In this document: positions 51,845 through 62,529 of the stretch, piece by piece | Numbering within the stretch: position 1 is the first letter of the stretch | Layout of the letters: every line of letters begins with the position of its first letter | Assembly (NCBI GenBank): GCA_963457665.1 | Contig: OY735213.1 | Span: 50,102,785-50,166,784, forward strand | Length of the DNA: 64,000 nt | DNA from: Thysanoteuthis rhombus | Lineage: Eukaryota; Mollusca; Cephalopoda; Oegopsida; Thysanoteuthidae | Direction of reading: 5' to 3' | The notes under the pieces: model-generated | Told to the model about the DNA's origin: nothing | Seen by the model: the letters and a program-made list of their open reading frames with translations, nothing else | Database searches by the model: none | Made by a program: the position numbers and the translations under genes

Positions 51845-52175
51845 ACCACAAAAGAACCACTTGACACATTCGAGCACTTTTTTCCTTCCCAGTAAATTGG
51901 ACAAAATCCCATTTCATAAAGAAATACTTAGAGAAAGAAAACTGGAATTACAATCTCACTTCTTAAATTCATACAGAAAAATAGAATGTCAATTTCAAGG
52001 GAATTACTTCTGATTAAAATGATCTCCTTTTCACTATTTGCTGAATTTTTTTTTTGCTTTTATATTTCCAGTTCACAGAAAACTTCTACTATTTTTCATC
52101 CTCTTCATTCACTGTGAATTATAAGTGTTTTATGAATTAGAAAGTTAAAGTATGAGTGTTGGTAGTTTCATACAT
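51845..52175 (+). other. IFT74: IFT74 3' UTR, extent unknown
   Basis: Sequence after the IFT74 stop with no further coding signal. A weak ATTAAA polyadenylation-type hexamer is at 52013-52018. A canonical AATAAA occurs only at 52572-52577, beyond an antisense LINE fragment. The true cleavage site cannot be chosen from sequence. Confidence 0.4.
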
Positions 52176-52179
52176 CATC

Positions 52180-52555
52180 AGTAGCAGACTTTTAGCATCC
52201 ATTGTTGGACATGGACCTTTCCCCAAGATTTGCCAGACCTCTCTATCATGGGTATTGCGGAGCCAATACTTTCTGAATTTATCTAGTTCATCACGCCATC
52301 TTGCTTTTGTTTTTTGTTAGCCACAATTTTGCAAATGATCTCTGGGGTTCCACATTGTGAGTCGTGATGTTGAGCAGTTGTCTGCCATACTTGCAACATG
52401 TCCACCCCTTTTATATTTGAGTTTTCTAATTGTTTCCATGATATCTCTGACTCTTTTCTCTAATATACTGTGTTGTCTTATGATCTTTCCCTGTGAGGTT
52501 GATCATGATTCTATCATGTGTACGTTGCATGGTTCTCAGTTTGAGGGTTGACTCA
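52180..52555 (-). mobile_element. RTE LINE 3' fragment, antisense
   Basis: TAGCATCCATTGTTGGACAT, CCCCAAGATTTGCCAGACCT, CTGAATTTATCTAGTTCATC, ACTTGCAACATGTCCACCC and GTACGTTGCATGGTTCTCAG are the reverse complement of the LINE end at 59840-60190. Confidence 0.82.
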
Positions 52556-52857
52556 AGAAATGAAGACGATTAATAAATAATGTTGTGTGGAGTTAGCATC
52601 ACAAGAGCCTTAGAACAATTGGTCCTGCTTTATGGCCTGTCAGTTTGTTGATTCAAAGATACAGCTATAATCTTGATTTATTTTTTCTATACGTGAAGCA
52701 TTGTCAGCCATTATTAATTTTTAACTGATGTTTCTTTCATTGTAATTTTAGTTGCTGTTTATTGCAACAACTCAGTCCATCCATCACTGCCTATTGAACT
52801 TACCCTTTTTTGAATTAGTATCTGGTTATACTTGATCTTCTACCAACTGTATAGCTC

Positions 52858-52945
52858 TTCTAGCTTGAGCGGCAGAGCAGCTGGTATGTATAACAAAGAC
52901 AAAAGGGATGCGAGTTTGAACCTCAGTCAGAGATTATCTATTATT
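52858..52945 (+). repeat. tRNA-like SINE head
   Basis: The A-box-like TAGCTTGAGCGGCAGAGCAG and B-box-like CGAGTTTGAACCTCAG lie about 37 nt apart, followed by TATCTATTATTTC. It shares overall layout with 28021-28101 but differs from the 23805 family. Confidence 0.5.
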
Positions 52946-53029
52946 TCTAATCCATGTTGTTTACAAACGGTCGTAGAGTAATGGTCTGGGACGTTGCAAC
53001 TAAAATCAACTAAAATTAAAATGGAAGAT

Positions 53030-53460
53030 ATCCATACCTTGCTTATATGAATCGGTTTAGCTCACATGTGTACCAGAATTGGTTATCTAAAAGATTATCA
53101 ATGATTATCTAAAAAAGATAGATCTTTTATTCAAAATTACTAAAAAAAAATACCAGCACTATATTTGAACATTGTTAGTCCAAAATGACAAGAGAGACCC
53201 CAAAAAGCACTTTTTTTTGAGAAAAAAAAAACAAAAACGAAAGAGATTTATAGAATTTGGGGGCTACAACCTTGAAAATTTTTCACAAGTACACCACTAG
53301 GTGCCAATGGTTTATTCATGCAAATTTTCAAGGTTGTAGCCCCTAAAATTTGATGAGGAGCAACCCAGAGACATACACAGACAGACATACAGACAAGCAA
53401 AGAGCGAAGAATCGGTAGCCGACTTTGGTCAGACAAGCCATCTGAGGGGCTACAGTAATT
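53030..53460 (+). repeat. Family C interspersed repeat, best copy
   Basis: CCATACCTTGCTTATATGAA, GTGTACCAGAATTGGTTATC, a poly-A core, then arms GGGGCTACAACCTTGAAAAT (53260-53281) and ATTTTCAAGGTTGTAGCCCC (53322-53343) forming a 22-bp perfect stem, then CAGACAAGCAAAGAGCGAAG and end GAGGGGCTACAG. Confidence 0.7.
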
Positions 53461-53849
53461 TTAAAAAGATACACGTAAAAAAAAAGTATATCATGGTTGA
53501 TAATGCCACTTCTAATAAAAATTCAAGATGATATTTCTTCTACCATTTAAAGATATTTGGCACTCTTAACAGATCTTATTTTTGCAATGAACTACATTGG
53601 ACTGCCAACATGAAAAGCTTATATTTATCACTATCCATGGATTAAATGTAATTTATATGTAGAATCAACGATAGTCAGTATGCTCAACCGTCCCTCCCAA
53701 TTTATTTTGTTGAATTCATTGCCGGAAGTTTTTAGTTTCTGATTCTTTATTGTAAAACTATTCTATGAATGCCATCAAAAAATGATATCAGTTCTTGAAT
53801 AATTTTGCAATTGCATTGTACTTGAAGAATATCAAAACGTTACGTTGTT

Positions 53850-54490
53850 CTGCTTTTTTTTTGTTTGTGTTCAACCAGTATTTGTTTTTTTCAAGATAGA
53901 TCCTTAAAAGCTTCTTCGGACTGACACTCATCAGAGGATGACTCGTGAGAAAACAATCAATATACGGTGGTAATTATCTGAACAAATTCAAAAAAATATT
54001 GTTTAAAATGGCAAACAATCACATTGAAGACATGCGCAAAGAATTACAGGCATAAAGATAGAAAATGGAAAGATGCTTAAAATGAAGTTAAATCAAAAAA
54101 GTTTTAGCATAAAAACAAATTATTTTTGTTTGCACTGTACTAGTTTCTGGTTTTGATGTAAATTGACTCCAAAACCCTTTTGTGAAAGAAAGATCTTGCA
54201 ATACAGACAACTTTGAAGCATTCCTCTTTATATGCCTGTACACACTCTAGGGTTATTCAATTGATGTTGGCCTATTGCCGAGTTCATTTTCAGGCTTACT
54301 TGTGTGAGGCGGCTGTTTCCTTTTTACCGTTAATTTTTGGCAAATGTAGGATGGAACATGCTGTTTTATTCAGTTCTCCAGTCTTTGGGAAGTGTTGTCT
54401 ACGTATCTGGAATCGCATCGGCACATGAATTCATAAACTAGTAAGCTCTTTTGTGCGGCTGGATTGTAAGATTTTTCTAGTATTAGATAC
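53850..54490 (-). pseudogene. Penelope-like retroelement fragment (GIY-YIG endonuclease end)
   Basis: The minus strand reads YEFMCRCDSRYVDNTSQRLE, IKQHVPSYI, then after shifts ARSFFHKRVLESIYIKT. This matches the usual C-terminal GIY-YIG part of Penelope-like elements (YEF.C.C..RYVGRT.QRL..RIKQHVP, later FH..VLE..YIK). Here G of RYVGRT reads D and several stops interrupt it. The presumed 3' trailer continues to about 53850 (GAGTCATCCTCTGATGAGTG). Family recognition is from memory. Confidence 0.7.
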
Positions 54491-54799
54491 AACTCATGGG
54501 TTTATGGCCAGGAAACAACTAGAAATAGCCATAGATACTTGATTTACAATTCTCGTGGAAATATTGTCTATCCACAGTATTTTTAGCCTTTCTATCACAT
54601 GGAAAGCTAGCTATTTTTTTCTAGAAGCAGTTCAAGACTATGTCTCCAGGATAGCCATCGTCAGGAAGAATACATTTCATAGTGTCTAGTTTATGAGTCA
54701 AGTAACTCAGTATTTAGTTATCTCCCTTGACAAATGTTACAAGCAGAAAATATAGCCGATCATGTACTATATTATATGAGTAAATTTTTACCAATTCAT

Positions 54800-55050
54800 T
54801 ACTAGTCACTCAATAGACACCATCATGCAATTAATGACTAATGGCAGCATGCCACCCTGCTGAGGGCAATCAATGGATAACTTCTCTCACTAAAAAGTTT
54901 GGATTTTCAAAAAACCAGCAGGCACAAACTAGGGATCACTTTAGCATAAACCTATATGGCTATTCAAACCCCCTATTAAAAACCTTGATGGGGGTTGGTG
55001 AACAAAAACTTAAATTTTCAGACCTCTACTTCCATTGATGCTGCCTATAT

Positions 55051-55102
<52 letters not shown>

Positions 55103-55107
55103 TATTG

Positions 55108-55151
<44 letters not shown>

Positions 55152-55212
55152 CCTGCCAGACTGACTTGAAAACTGAAGAAATCTATTTTGTCAGTCTTGG
55201 TTCAAGGTTTTT
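54800..55212 (-). repeat. Family A repeat containing AT microsatellites
   Basis: ACTAGTCACTCAATAGACAC, GGCACAAACTAGGGATCACT, GCCAGACTGACTTGAAAACT and end GGTTCAAGGTTTTTA. The ATGTATGTATCAT segment of other copies is replaced by (AT)n at 55046-55150. Confidence 0.8.
55046..55150. repeat. AT microsatellite inside family A
   Basis: Two (AT)n blocks separated by TTTATATATTATTGT; placed exactly where family A has its variable ATGT tract. Confidence 0.95.
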
Positions 55213-55489
55213 ATTAAGTTATTAATAGTTGTTAGAATTTGTTTATTGTGATTCTATCTTACTGTTACATTCATACGTCAGTTTCCATGGAAGTTGCAAT
55301 GTAAATAAAGCAGATCCATATATCTCCATGGCTTGAATTTTTGTTTTTTTTATCATTTCCCATCATTGGGCATAAATATTTCTAACAATCAACTAATGTT
55401 TATTCTTTATCTGTAAATTCTTCTAAAATTAGCTGAAAGTTGGAGTTAAACTTGGATTCTCCTGATTCAGATAAGTTTCTATACTTCAT

Positions 55490-55925
55490 CCTCATCACCA
55501 TCTTTTTAGCATCTATCATTGGACATAGACCTACCCCAAGATTTGCCAGACCTCTCTATCATGGACATTACAGAGCTAGTACTTTCTGAACTTATCTAGT
55601 TTGTCACACCATCATATATTTTGTTGGACCCGATTTTGCATGTCATCTGTGGGAATCCACATTGTGAGTTGTAATGTCTGGCGGTTGTCCGCCATTCTTG
55701 CAACACGACCAGCCCATTGCCATTTAAGTTTTCTCACGGATTCTATAATATCCCGGATATCTGTTTTTCCTCTAAATATACTGTACTCTATGTATAAGTC
55801 TCGTGGTCTCTCCATATTGTGTTGAGCATGATTCTCTCTTGTGAATGTTGCAAGGTTCTCAGTTTAGCAGTCAATCTTTTGGTTAGTTTCCATGTTTCAA
55901 CTCTTCACATAACTATCAGGAATTG
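55490..55925 (-). mobile_element. RTE LINE 3' fragment, antisense
   Basis: TCTATCATTGGACATAGACC, CCCCAAGATTTGCCAGACCT, GTCTGGCGGTTGTCCGCCAT, CTTGCAACACGACCAGCCCA. Its minus strand keeps [20 protein letters not shown] and a 67-codon open stretch. Confidence 0.85.
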
Positions 55926-55929
55926 ACTT

Positions 55930-57630
55930 TATAATTCTTATTTCTGTACTTACCGCAAATCTAGTGTAAATGATACCTTTTGTTGTTAGGGTGTATCAAA
56001 AATATCTTTGGTTTTTATAGACCTTTACTCCAAAGCTTATTTTGTATACACATCAAAAGACTATCTTCAACTTTCACACCTGTTCTATAAATCTTCTTGT
56101 CACTGTTATGTCCAATACGCTCTAATTGGTCACTTTTTTCAAAACTTACCCATGACGAGAGAAAAAATTTTTGAACACAGAGATTTGGATGAAGCAGACA
56201 ACCAGCATCAATACTGTCTTGTGACATTCTTTTGTTTTTCCATGGTTTTTAGATTACAGAATTACAAGTTTGTAAAAAATCTTTATCGAGACATTGACTG
56301 ATAGCCTATTTTGACTGCCAAGAGACTTGTGCTGAATGAAATAAGCTGTATTGTAACTTGTTTGACTTCTTTTGGGTCAAGGATTATAAAAAAAAAATTT
56401 TATCATTGGCATATGCATGGCGTTCAAATTTTTGAAAGCTCATCAAATGCCTTGAAAATTCATGATTAAATGCTTAAAATAATGAAAACCTCATAATTTT
56501 CTTCCCTGACTACTGAATGTTCTCCACAGTTATACCCATGACTGGTGAAAATTGGTGTGCCACACATCACAAGTAGACGCGTGTTCAATAGTTAACGTGT
56601 TCAGATTCAGTTTAACAAACCAGAGTAATCTATTAGTTATTTTGTTAAACTATACATTGAATGAATAAGTATAATATTTATTTTATTAAAAATATAATTT
56701 TATTACTATGAACTGAAGTTAGGTAGATAAATAAGAGGGTAGAAAGAAAGTTTGGTAGTTAACTAAAGGGGAAGAAAGAGAAGTTAGTTTGATAAGAAGG
56801 AGCAGATAGAAGGTTTACTTAGTGGATAGAAGGAGAGGAATGAGAAAGGAAAATTAGTTCAATGAGAAGAGAGAAAATAGCCAGTTAATAAGAGGGTAGG
56901 AAGGGAGAGGTGAGAAAAAGTTAGTTTGCAGTAGGGATGGAAAAAATTTCGGTTTTAAAACTAATCTATACTTGTATAACATTTAGATAGAATCATGGAC
57001 GAGCAACAAAGATCAGAAGGGATAAGGGAGAACAAGGGAGAGAATAAGAAGTTAGAGGCATGAGATAATGGATAATCTTAGTTGTCAACACTCGTGGAAT
57101 TCTCACAGGTCCAGCGAAGTTTTCAAGTGCTGGTCAGGTTCTACATGGCAACTGCACACACAAACTTTTCACCAAATGGCTGTCAGTGTTTTTTTAATCT
57201 CTTTTTGGCCTTTTTGAACGCTTTTTCGAGGTCGTTTTTCCACGAAACATTTCTTCCCAAGTTGACAACACTGACCTGATTATCTCCTTAATAAAATTCC
57301 AGTGGTTCTCAAAACTGAATTTTACTTGTCTTATCGCATGTTCCCGTTACTATTAACAGCTCGTAATAATTTCCAACTCGTGCGAAGTTTTTTTTGTTTT
57401 GTTTCTTTTGGGGTTTTCTTTAACTTCATTTTTCAAGTTTAACCCCATCTAAGACAACAAAAAACTAAATAACAATGCCAATTTTGAAATTCATCTTTGT
57501 TTTTTGTTTTTTTAATTCTCAAACAATTAGGCAACATCGTTGTAAGCAAAACAAATTACTTTTTTTACCCGTTCTATGAAAAATGAGGTCATACGTAATC
57601 GATATTTTATCTTAGTAGTTTTTAAAATGT
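55930..57630. other. Intergenic sequence, nothing recognised
   Basis: Includes a purine-rich stretch of repeated AGAAGG/GAAAGAAAG-type words at 56730-56930 and a T-rich stretch at 57185-57250. Two opposite ORFs at 56008-56301 have no protein-like pattern. Confidence 0.45.
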
Positions 57631-57646
57631 GCTTATACAACAAAAG

Positions 57647-60226
57647 CAACTTTCAAAACGATACAAACTCAATATAATCCAAGTCTACGCTCCCACTTCG
57701 CAATCAACCCAACAAGAAATAGACAACTTCTATGATGACTTGAACTCCCTACTCCAAGACACCAAAAAACACTTCAATGTTATCATGGGAGACTTAAACG
57801 CAAAGGTAGGACAAGGAAATGAAAATTGCGTCGGCAAATTTGGATACAAAGTACGCAACGAGAGAGGAGAAAATCTTGTAAATTTCGCAACGGCTGATGG
57901 ATTCAAAATTATGAACACCTTCTTCAAGAAGGGACCGACCCAATAGGAAATGGACTTGGAAGAGCCCCAATCACGAAACAAAGAACGAAATAGACTACAT
58001 CCTAACGGACAAAAACGATATCGTCAAGGACATCCAAGTCCTAAATCAAGTCAATGTAGGCAGCGACCACAGAATGGTACGATGTAAAGAACAAATAAAC
58101 ACCAATAAAGAATGCAGGAAAATGTTCCATACAAAATCGCAGCCTCTAAACATACCAAAAGAGCACGTTCAATCTTTCAAGCTCGAATTGAAAAACAGAT
58201 TCAGAATTCTTACTGAACAAGACAACACCAACATCAACGAACTAAGCAACAAAATGACAGGGTGAATAATTGAAGTAGCCTCTACATTCAAGCCAATGAG
58301 CAAACAACCCATTAGCAAAATCTCGGATGAAACTAGAAATCTCATGGAAAAACGCAGAAACCTCAAGCCACCGACAACAACGAGAGAGAAAATTTAAGAG
58401 GCTGAACTAAACAAATTGATCAAGGAAAAACGAAGGGAAGACAGAAGGGGATAGACGACGGCAGTCATCGAATCGACTCTCGAAAAAGGTCGGGGCTTCA
58501 AAGCTATAAATAAACTCCTCAACTTGGGACGAAGGCAAATAACTAGCATACTCGAGGAAAATGGAAACCTAACAACAGACAGAGACAGGATTGTCGAACG
58601 TGCCAAAGAATTCTACCAAAAACTTTATTCGTCCAAACAAGGACTACAAAACGATGAGCGAGATACGCAAGACATGAGCAATCAACTCGAGGACTTCCCA
58701 AAAGTAACCCTGTGGGAGGTGAAAGAAGCCATTAAACAGACGAAGAAAGGAACTGCCCCTGGACCAGACAACATCACCATCGACCTACTCCGAAAAGCGG
58801 GTAAAATCATCACTAAGAAACTGGCTGTCCTCTTCAACTTGTGTCTAAAACACAGTAAAGTCCCAGACGATTGGGACACTGCTATCATAATGCTTTTGTA
58901 TAAAAAAGGAAACCCGAAAGACCTCAACAACTATAGGCCTATAAGCCTACTCAACTGTGTATACAAACTTTTCACAAAGATCATCACCAACCGAATCACA
59001 AAAACACTCGATGAAAACCAGCCACGTGAACAAGCTGGCTTTAGAAGAAGCTACTCGACCATGGACCACCTGCACTCGATAAATCAGCTGAAAGAAAAAG
59101 CAGCTGAGTATATACTACCACTTGCCGTAGCATTTATCGACTTCAAAAAGGCATTCGACTCAGTAGAAATCCCAAAGGTCATGGAGGCCATCAGTCAGCA
59201 AGGTGTAGATCCAGTATATGTTGAAGTGTTGAAACATATATACAAACACGGCAGCTCCTTTATCAGGCTACATAAAGACTCTGGCCCCTTTCAGCTCCAG
59301 AAAGGAGTAAGACAAGGTGATACCAGCTCACCTAAACTCTTCACAGCCTGCCTCGAGATGATCTTCAGAAGGCTAGACTGGGAGAGTAAAGGAATTAAGA
59401 TAGACGGCGAGTATCTGAGCAATCTTAGATTTGCAGACGACATAGCCTTTTTCGCAGGGAACCTACACGACCTCCAACTAATGATAGATAAACTAAATGA
59501 AGAGAGCAAGAAAGTCGGCCTACACATGAACTTCAGCAAGACGAAGATCATGTGCAACAACCACATCGGGGATAAGAACACTAAGATCAAAATCGAGGAC
59601 ACACAACTGGAAGAAGTAGACCACTATATCTACCTAGGACAACGAATCTCCATGAGACCCTCAAAAGAAGAAGAAATCAAGCGAAGAATCACACTAGGAT
59701 GGCAAGCCTTTGGCAAAGCTAGCTCAACCTTCAAAAATAATAAGATCCCATTAATCTTAAAGAGAAGGGTGTATAACCAGTGCATCCTCCCAATAGTCAC
59801 TTATGGAGCTGAAACATGGAACCTAACCAAGAGACAGACCCGTAAATTAAGAACCATGCAACGTGCACATGAAAGAATAATGCTGGGCCTCACATGGAGA
59901 GACCACAAGACAGCACAGTACATCCGAGAAAAGACAAGAGTTAGGGACATGATAGAATCCATTGAAAATCTCAAATGGCGGTGGGCTGGCCATGTTGCAA
60001 GAATGGCTGATAATAGATGGACATCACGACTCACAACATGGATCCCCAGAGACCACATGCGCAACCGAGGACGGCAAATGTTAGATGGAGAGACGAGCTA
60101 GACAAGTTCAGGAAGTACTGGCTCCGTGACGCCCATGATAGGGAAGTGTGGCAAATCCTGGGGAAGGTCTATGTCCAACGACGGACTCTAAAAGACTGAT
60201 GATGATGATGATGTTGATGATGATGA
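57647..60226 (+). mobile_element. RTE-clade LINE, 5'-truncated copy
   Basis: About 2.6 kb and visibly more GC-rich than its surroundings. It begins inside the AP-type endonuclease (IIQVYAPTSQSTQQEIDNFY, then MGDLNAKVGQG), shifts frame near 57930, continues NEIDYILTDKND and VGSDHRMV, then gives the reverse transcriptase and a (TGA)n tail at 60196-60226. Flanks TATACAACAAAAG (57634-57646) and TATACAAGGAAAAG (60227-60240) look like a target duplication, so the copy was truncated at insertion. In-frame stops at 58263, 58396 and 58452 and a lost A near 60079 make it non-functional as a whole. Confidence 0.9.
58455..60101 (+). pseudogene. RTE reverse transcriptase open frame (548 codons)
   Basis: An open frame between TAG 58452-58454 and TAG 60099-60101 with all core reverse transcriptase motifs in order: GPDNITIDLLRKAG; LLYKKGNPKDLNNYRPISLL; EQAGFRRSYSTMDH; AFIDFKKAFDSVE (motif A, D present); GVRQGDTSSPKLFTACLEMI (motif B); RFADDIAFFAGN (motif C, catalytic FADD at 59430-59441); YIYLGQRIS. 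The C-terminal tail ([34 protein letters not shown]) is typical of RTE-type proteins. A one-base loss near 60079 shifts the last about 35 residues ([22 protein letters not shown]) out of frame. It is an internal part of the broken element, without its own start. Confidence 0.88.
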
Positions 60227-60342
60227 TATACAAGGAAAAGAGGTGATGAATACATATATCAGTAGTATGCTGATATAAGAGTCGCTTTTACGGAAATGTG
60301 TTGGTCTAATTCATTTCATTCTTACACTTGCAGTGCTACGTA

Positions 60343-60344
<2 letters not shown>

Positions 60345-60383
<39 letters not shown>
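60345..60383. repeat. AT microsatellite
   Basis: About 19 TA units, 120 bp downstream of the LINE tail. Confidence 0.95.
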
Positions 60384-60385
<2 letters not shown>

Positions 60386-60721
60386 TGTATTAAATACGCA
60401 GGGAGAATGAAAAACACATAGAAAAGACCAAGTGAAGAAGAGAAAAAAAGAAAGTGATAAAGAGAGTGTACGAAAAAGAGCGGGTTGGGAGAGTGTATAG
60501 GTTTTTTTTTTCTTTTCAATTCTAAATCCCGATTCCCCTACTGATTACTGAAGTGTTTGGAAATTCGTTAAATCAGTGCGTGCGTGTCTCTTTTATAATG
60601 TGCGTACACTCACAGATACTACATACTGATCCTTCACGGAAGTGCTACGGTGCAAAACTGATCTGCTTTTAAGAAAATAAGGAAAAAAAATGGTGATCTT
60701 TGGTTAGGTAAGTTCAAAATA

Positions 60722-61064
60722 TGGTTGGCTATAAAATGGCTATTTCTGGTCAACTTCAGCTATGAAATGGCCATTTCTGGTTTAACATTAGAACCGATCT
60801 AAATACAGCAGACGACGTTTTTTTGGTGGGGGGTAGGATTAGGTCGCTTCTCAAAATTTAATCATTTATATAAAAAAAGAAAGTCATTACACTATCCCAT
60901 GAAACCTCAAAAATGTTTCAATGCAGTCATAAGCCTAATTGTACCCCTACGTCACCCCCCAAAAAACGTCGTCTACTGTGTTCAGATCAGGTCTTATGTT
61001 AGAACTGGAAATAGCCTTTTTTCTGGACAAAGTTAACTGGAAATAGCCATATCATTATCAACCA
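60722..61064. repeat. Large inverted-repeat (foldback) element
   Basis: Left arm 60722-60840 (GGTTGGCTATAAAATGGCTA, TTTCTGGT, AACATTAGAACCGATCTAAA, GCAGACGACGTTTTTTTGG) is the imperfect reverse complement of right arm 60950-61064 (CCCCAAAAAACGTCGTCTAC, TCAGATCAGGTCTTATGTTA, CTGGAAATAGCCATATCATT, ATCAACC). Each arm holds two ATGGC(C)ATTTC(T/C) motifs. The loop is about 110 nt; no ORF. Confidence 0.82.
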
Positions 61065-61307
61065 AAAATTTGCTCCGTATTTTAGAATCTTCAAAGTGAG
61101 GATTACCCAACCTTTTTTTCGAATATGTTTTGTGTTCTAAATCCATAAGACCTTCGTTTCTGCAGGAAATATGTCAGTTTGGAAAAAAAAATCATCAGAT
61201 TGGTTGGGGGCGTTATACAATGTAAATAAAATGCTAAAATGGACCCATATTTCCACCATTCGTACAGAAGTATAGTTTCAAAGTATTCGACAGCACAACA
61301 TATTTCT

Positions 61308-61585
61308 AGACGTCATAGAATCCATCAGAAAACTCAAATGGCAATGGGCTGGTCATGTTGAAAGAATGACAAGACAACAGATGGACATCACGACTCACAG
61401 CAAGGATCCCTAGAAATCACACGCGAAACCGACGCTGGCTGAATACTGGATGGAGAGATAAATTATACAAATTCAAAAATTATTGGCTCCGCGACGCCCA
61501 CGATAGAGAAGTGCGGCGAATTCTGGAAAAGGTCTATGTCCAACGACGGACGTGAAAAGACGACAACGACATCATCATTATCATC
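61308..61585 (+). mobile_element. RTE LINE 3' fragment, plus
   Basis: GACGTCATAGAATCCATCAG, AAACTCAAATGGCAATGGGC, GGATGGAGAGATAAATTATA, CACGATAGAGAAGTGCGGCG, GTCTATGTCCAACGACGGAC, ending in (CATCAT)n. Older than the copies at 22547 and 57647. Confidence 0.85.
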
Positions 61586-61589
61586 ATGA

Positions 61590-62529
61590 TCTTCTTCGTC
61601 GTGGTCTTTTTTTTTTTTTCCTTTTTTTTTTCCCCCTCTCCAGTATGCGTGGGCCGACATAGGCCTGTCCGGTAGCGTGACCATAGGCTCGAAGTGTCTA
61701 AATATGGTCCTTCAAAACACTTTTGTCTTTCTGAGAAATCATCCGATACCAGCAACTGGGACGAAAGAGGGAAACAATAGTTTACGATAATTTTTATACT
61801 TCTCCTTCTCCCCATTAATTGATATTTATCCATGTTTATCGTTTACAATCAGTCCCTTCCTTCCTATCCATCCCAACTTGTTACTAGTTCATCTAACTCA
61901 CAGACACACAGACAGATTACTGTTGCATTATAATCTCTTATGAATTCCCAGAAGAGGACATGAAATTACTTCTTGATAATTTGCAGACAAGTTTTAACCC
62001 GAAAATTACAATTTGACTTCTGATTTCGGGGGCTCTATGACACAACTATGGAAGTCCATAGAGAAAATAAATTATCATTTTGTGCTTTCAGGTTTATCCT
62101 AATGATTATAGTTAGGACTTATGACCGATGTTCAGTTTAATTCAGTGTGCTGATCTTATTGATAGGTATCAACAACTAATTGAATGGCGAAGTCGGATGT
62201 CAGAACGTTCACACCCGGTTTCAGATTGTGTTTTTTTTCTTGGTCAATTTTTCCATTATTTCGACTGAAATTTTTGCATAGTTTCCAAGCGTAGGATAAC
62301 CAGTTTCTACTGTATTTAAAATTCCGATAACTTTTTGTCATTCATCGATTTTCTTTCTCTCCGGGGATACGAGCAAACAATATTTACACTTTTTGGAACT
62401 GAAATCAATGTAATTTGATAGTTGATTTACGTTGGCATACTTATTTCTTTTCATGGGCAGCCCTTTCAAAAGACTGAGGTCTGCGAGCTTGTTGAGTAGG
62501 AATTCATTTCAAAAACGGAGAAGCAACAA
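61590..62529. other. Intergenic sequence, nothing recognised
   Basis: Begins with a T/C run (61606-61640). ORFs on the minus strand at 61463-61833 overlap the LINE end and are low complexity. Confidence 0.45.

Noticed and set aside
51729-52013. 94-codon ORF as an independent gene
   Set aside because: Out of frame with the IFT74 terminal exon that it overlaps; low-complexity content.
53990-54050. NNYLNKFKKILFKMANNHIE as an alternative IFT74 end
   Set aside because: Lies in the trailer of a minus-strand Penelope-like fragment and lacks the conserved MKEFI continuation.
57300-57320. Another hAT end (CAGTGGTTCTCAAAACTGAA)
   Set aside because: No matching inverted end or target duplication found downstream.
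61463-61833. Minus-strand ORFs with K- and D-rich runs
   Set aside because: Runs come from a T/C tract and from the reverse complement of the LINE (TGA)n tail.
62162-62230. DLIDRYQQLIEWRSRMSER as a coding exon
   Set aside because: Short, no clean acceptor in the right phase, no family recognised, opposed by an equally good minus ORF.
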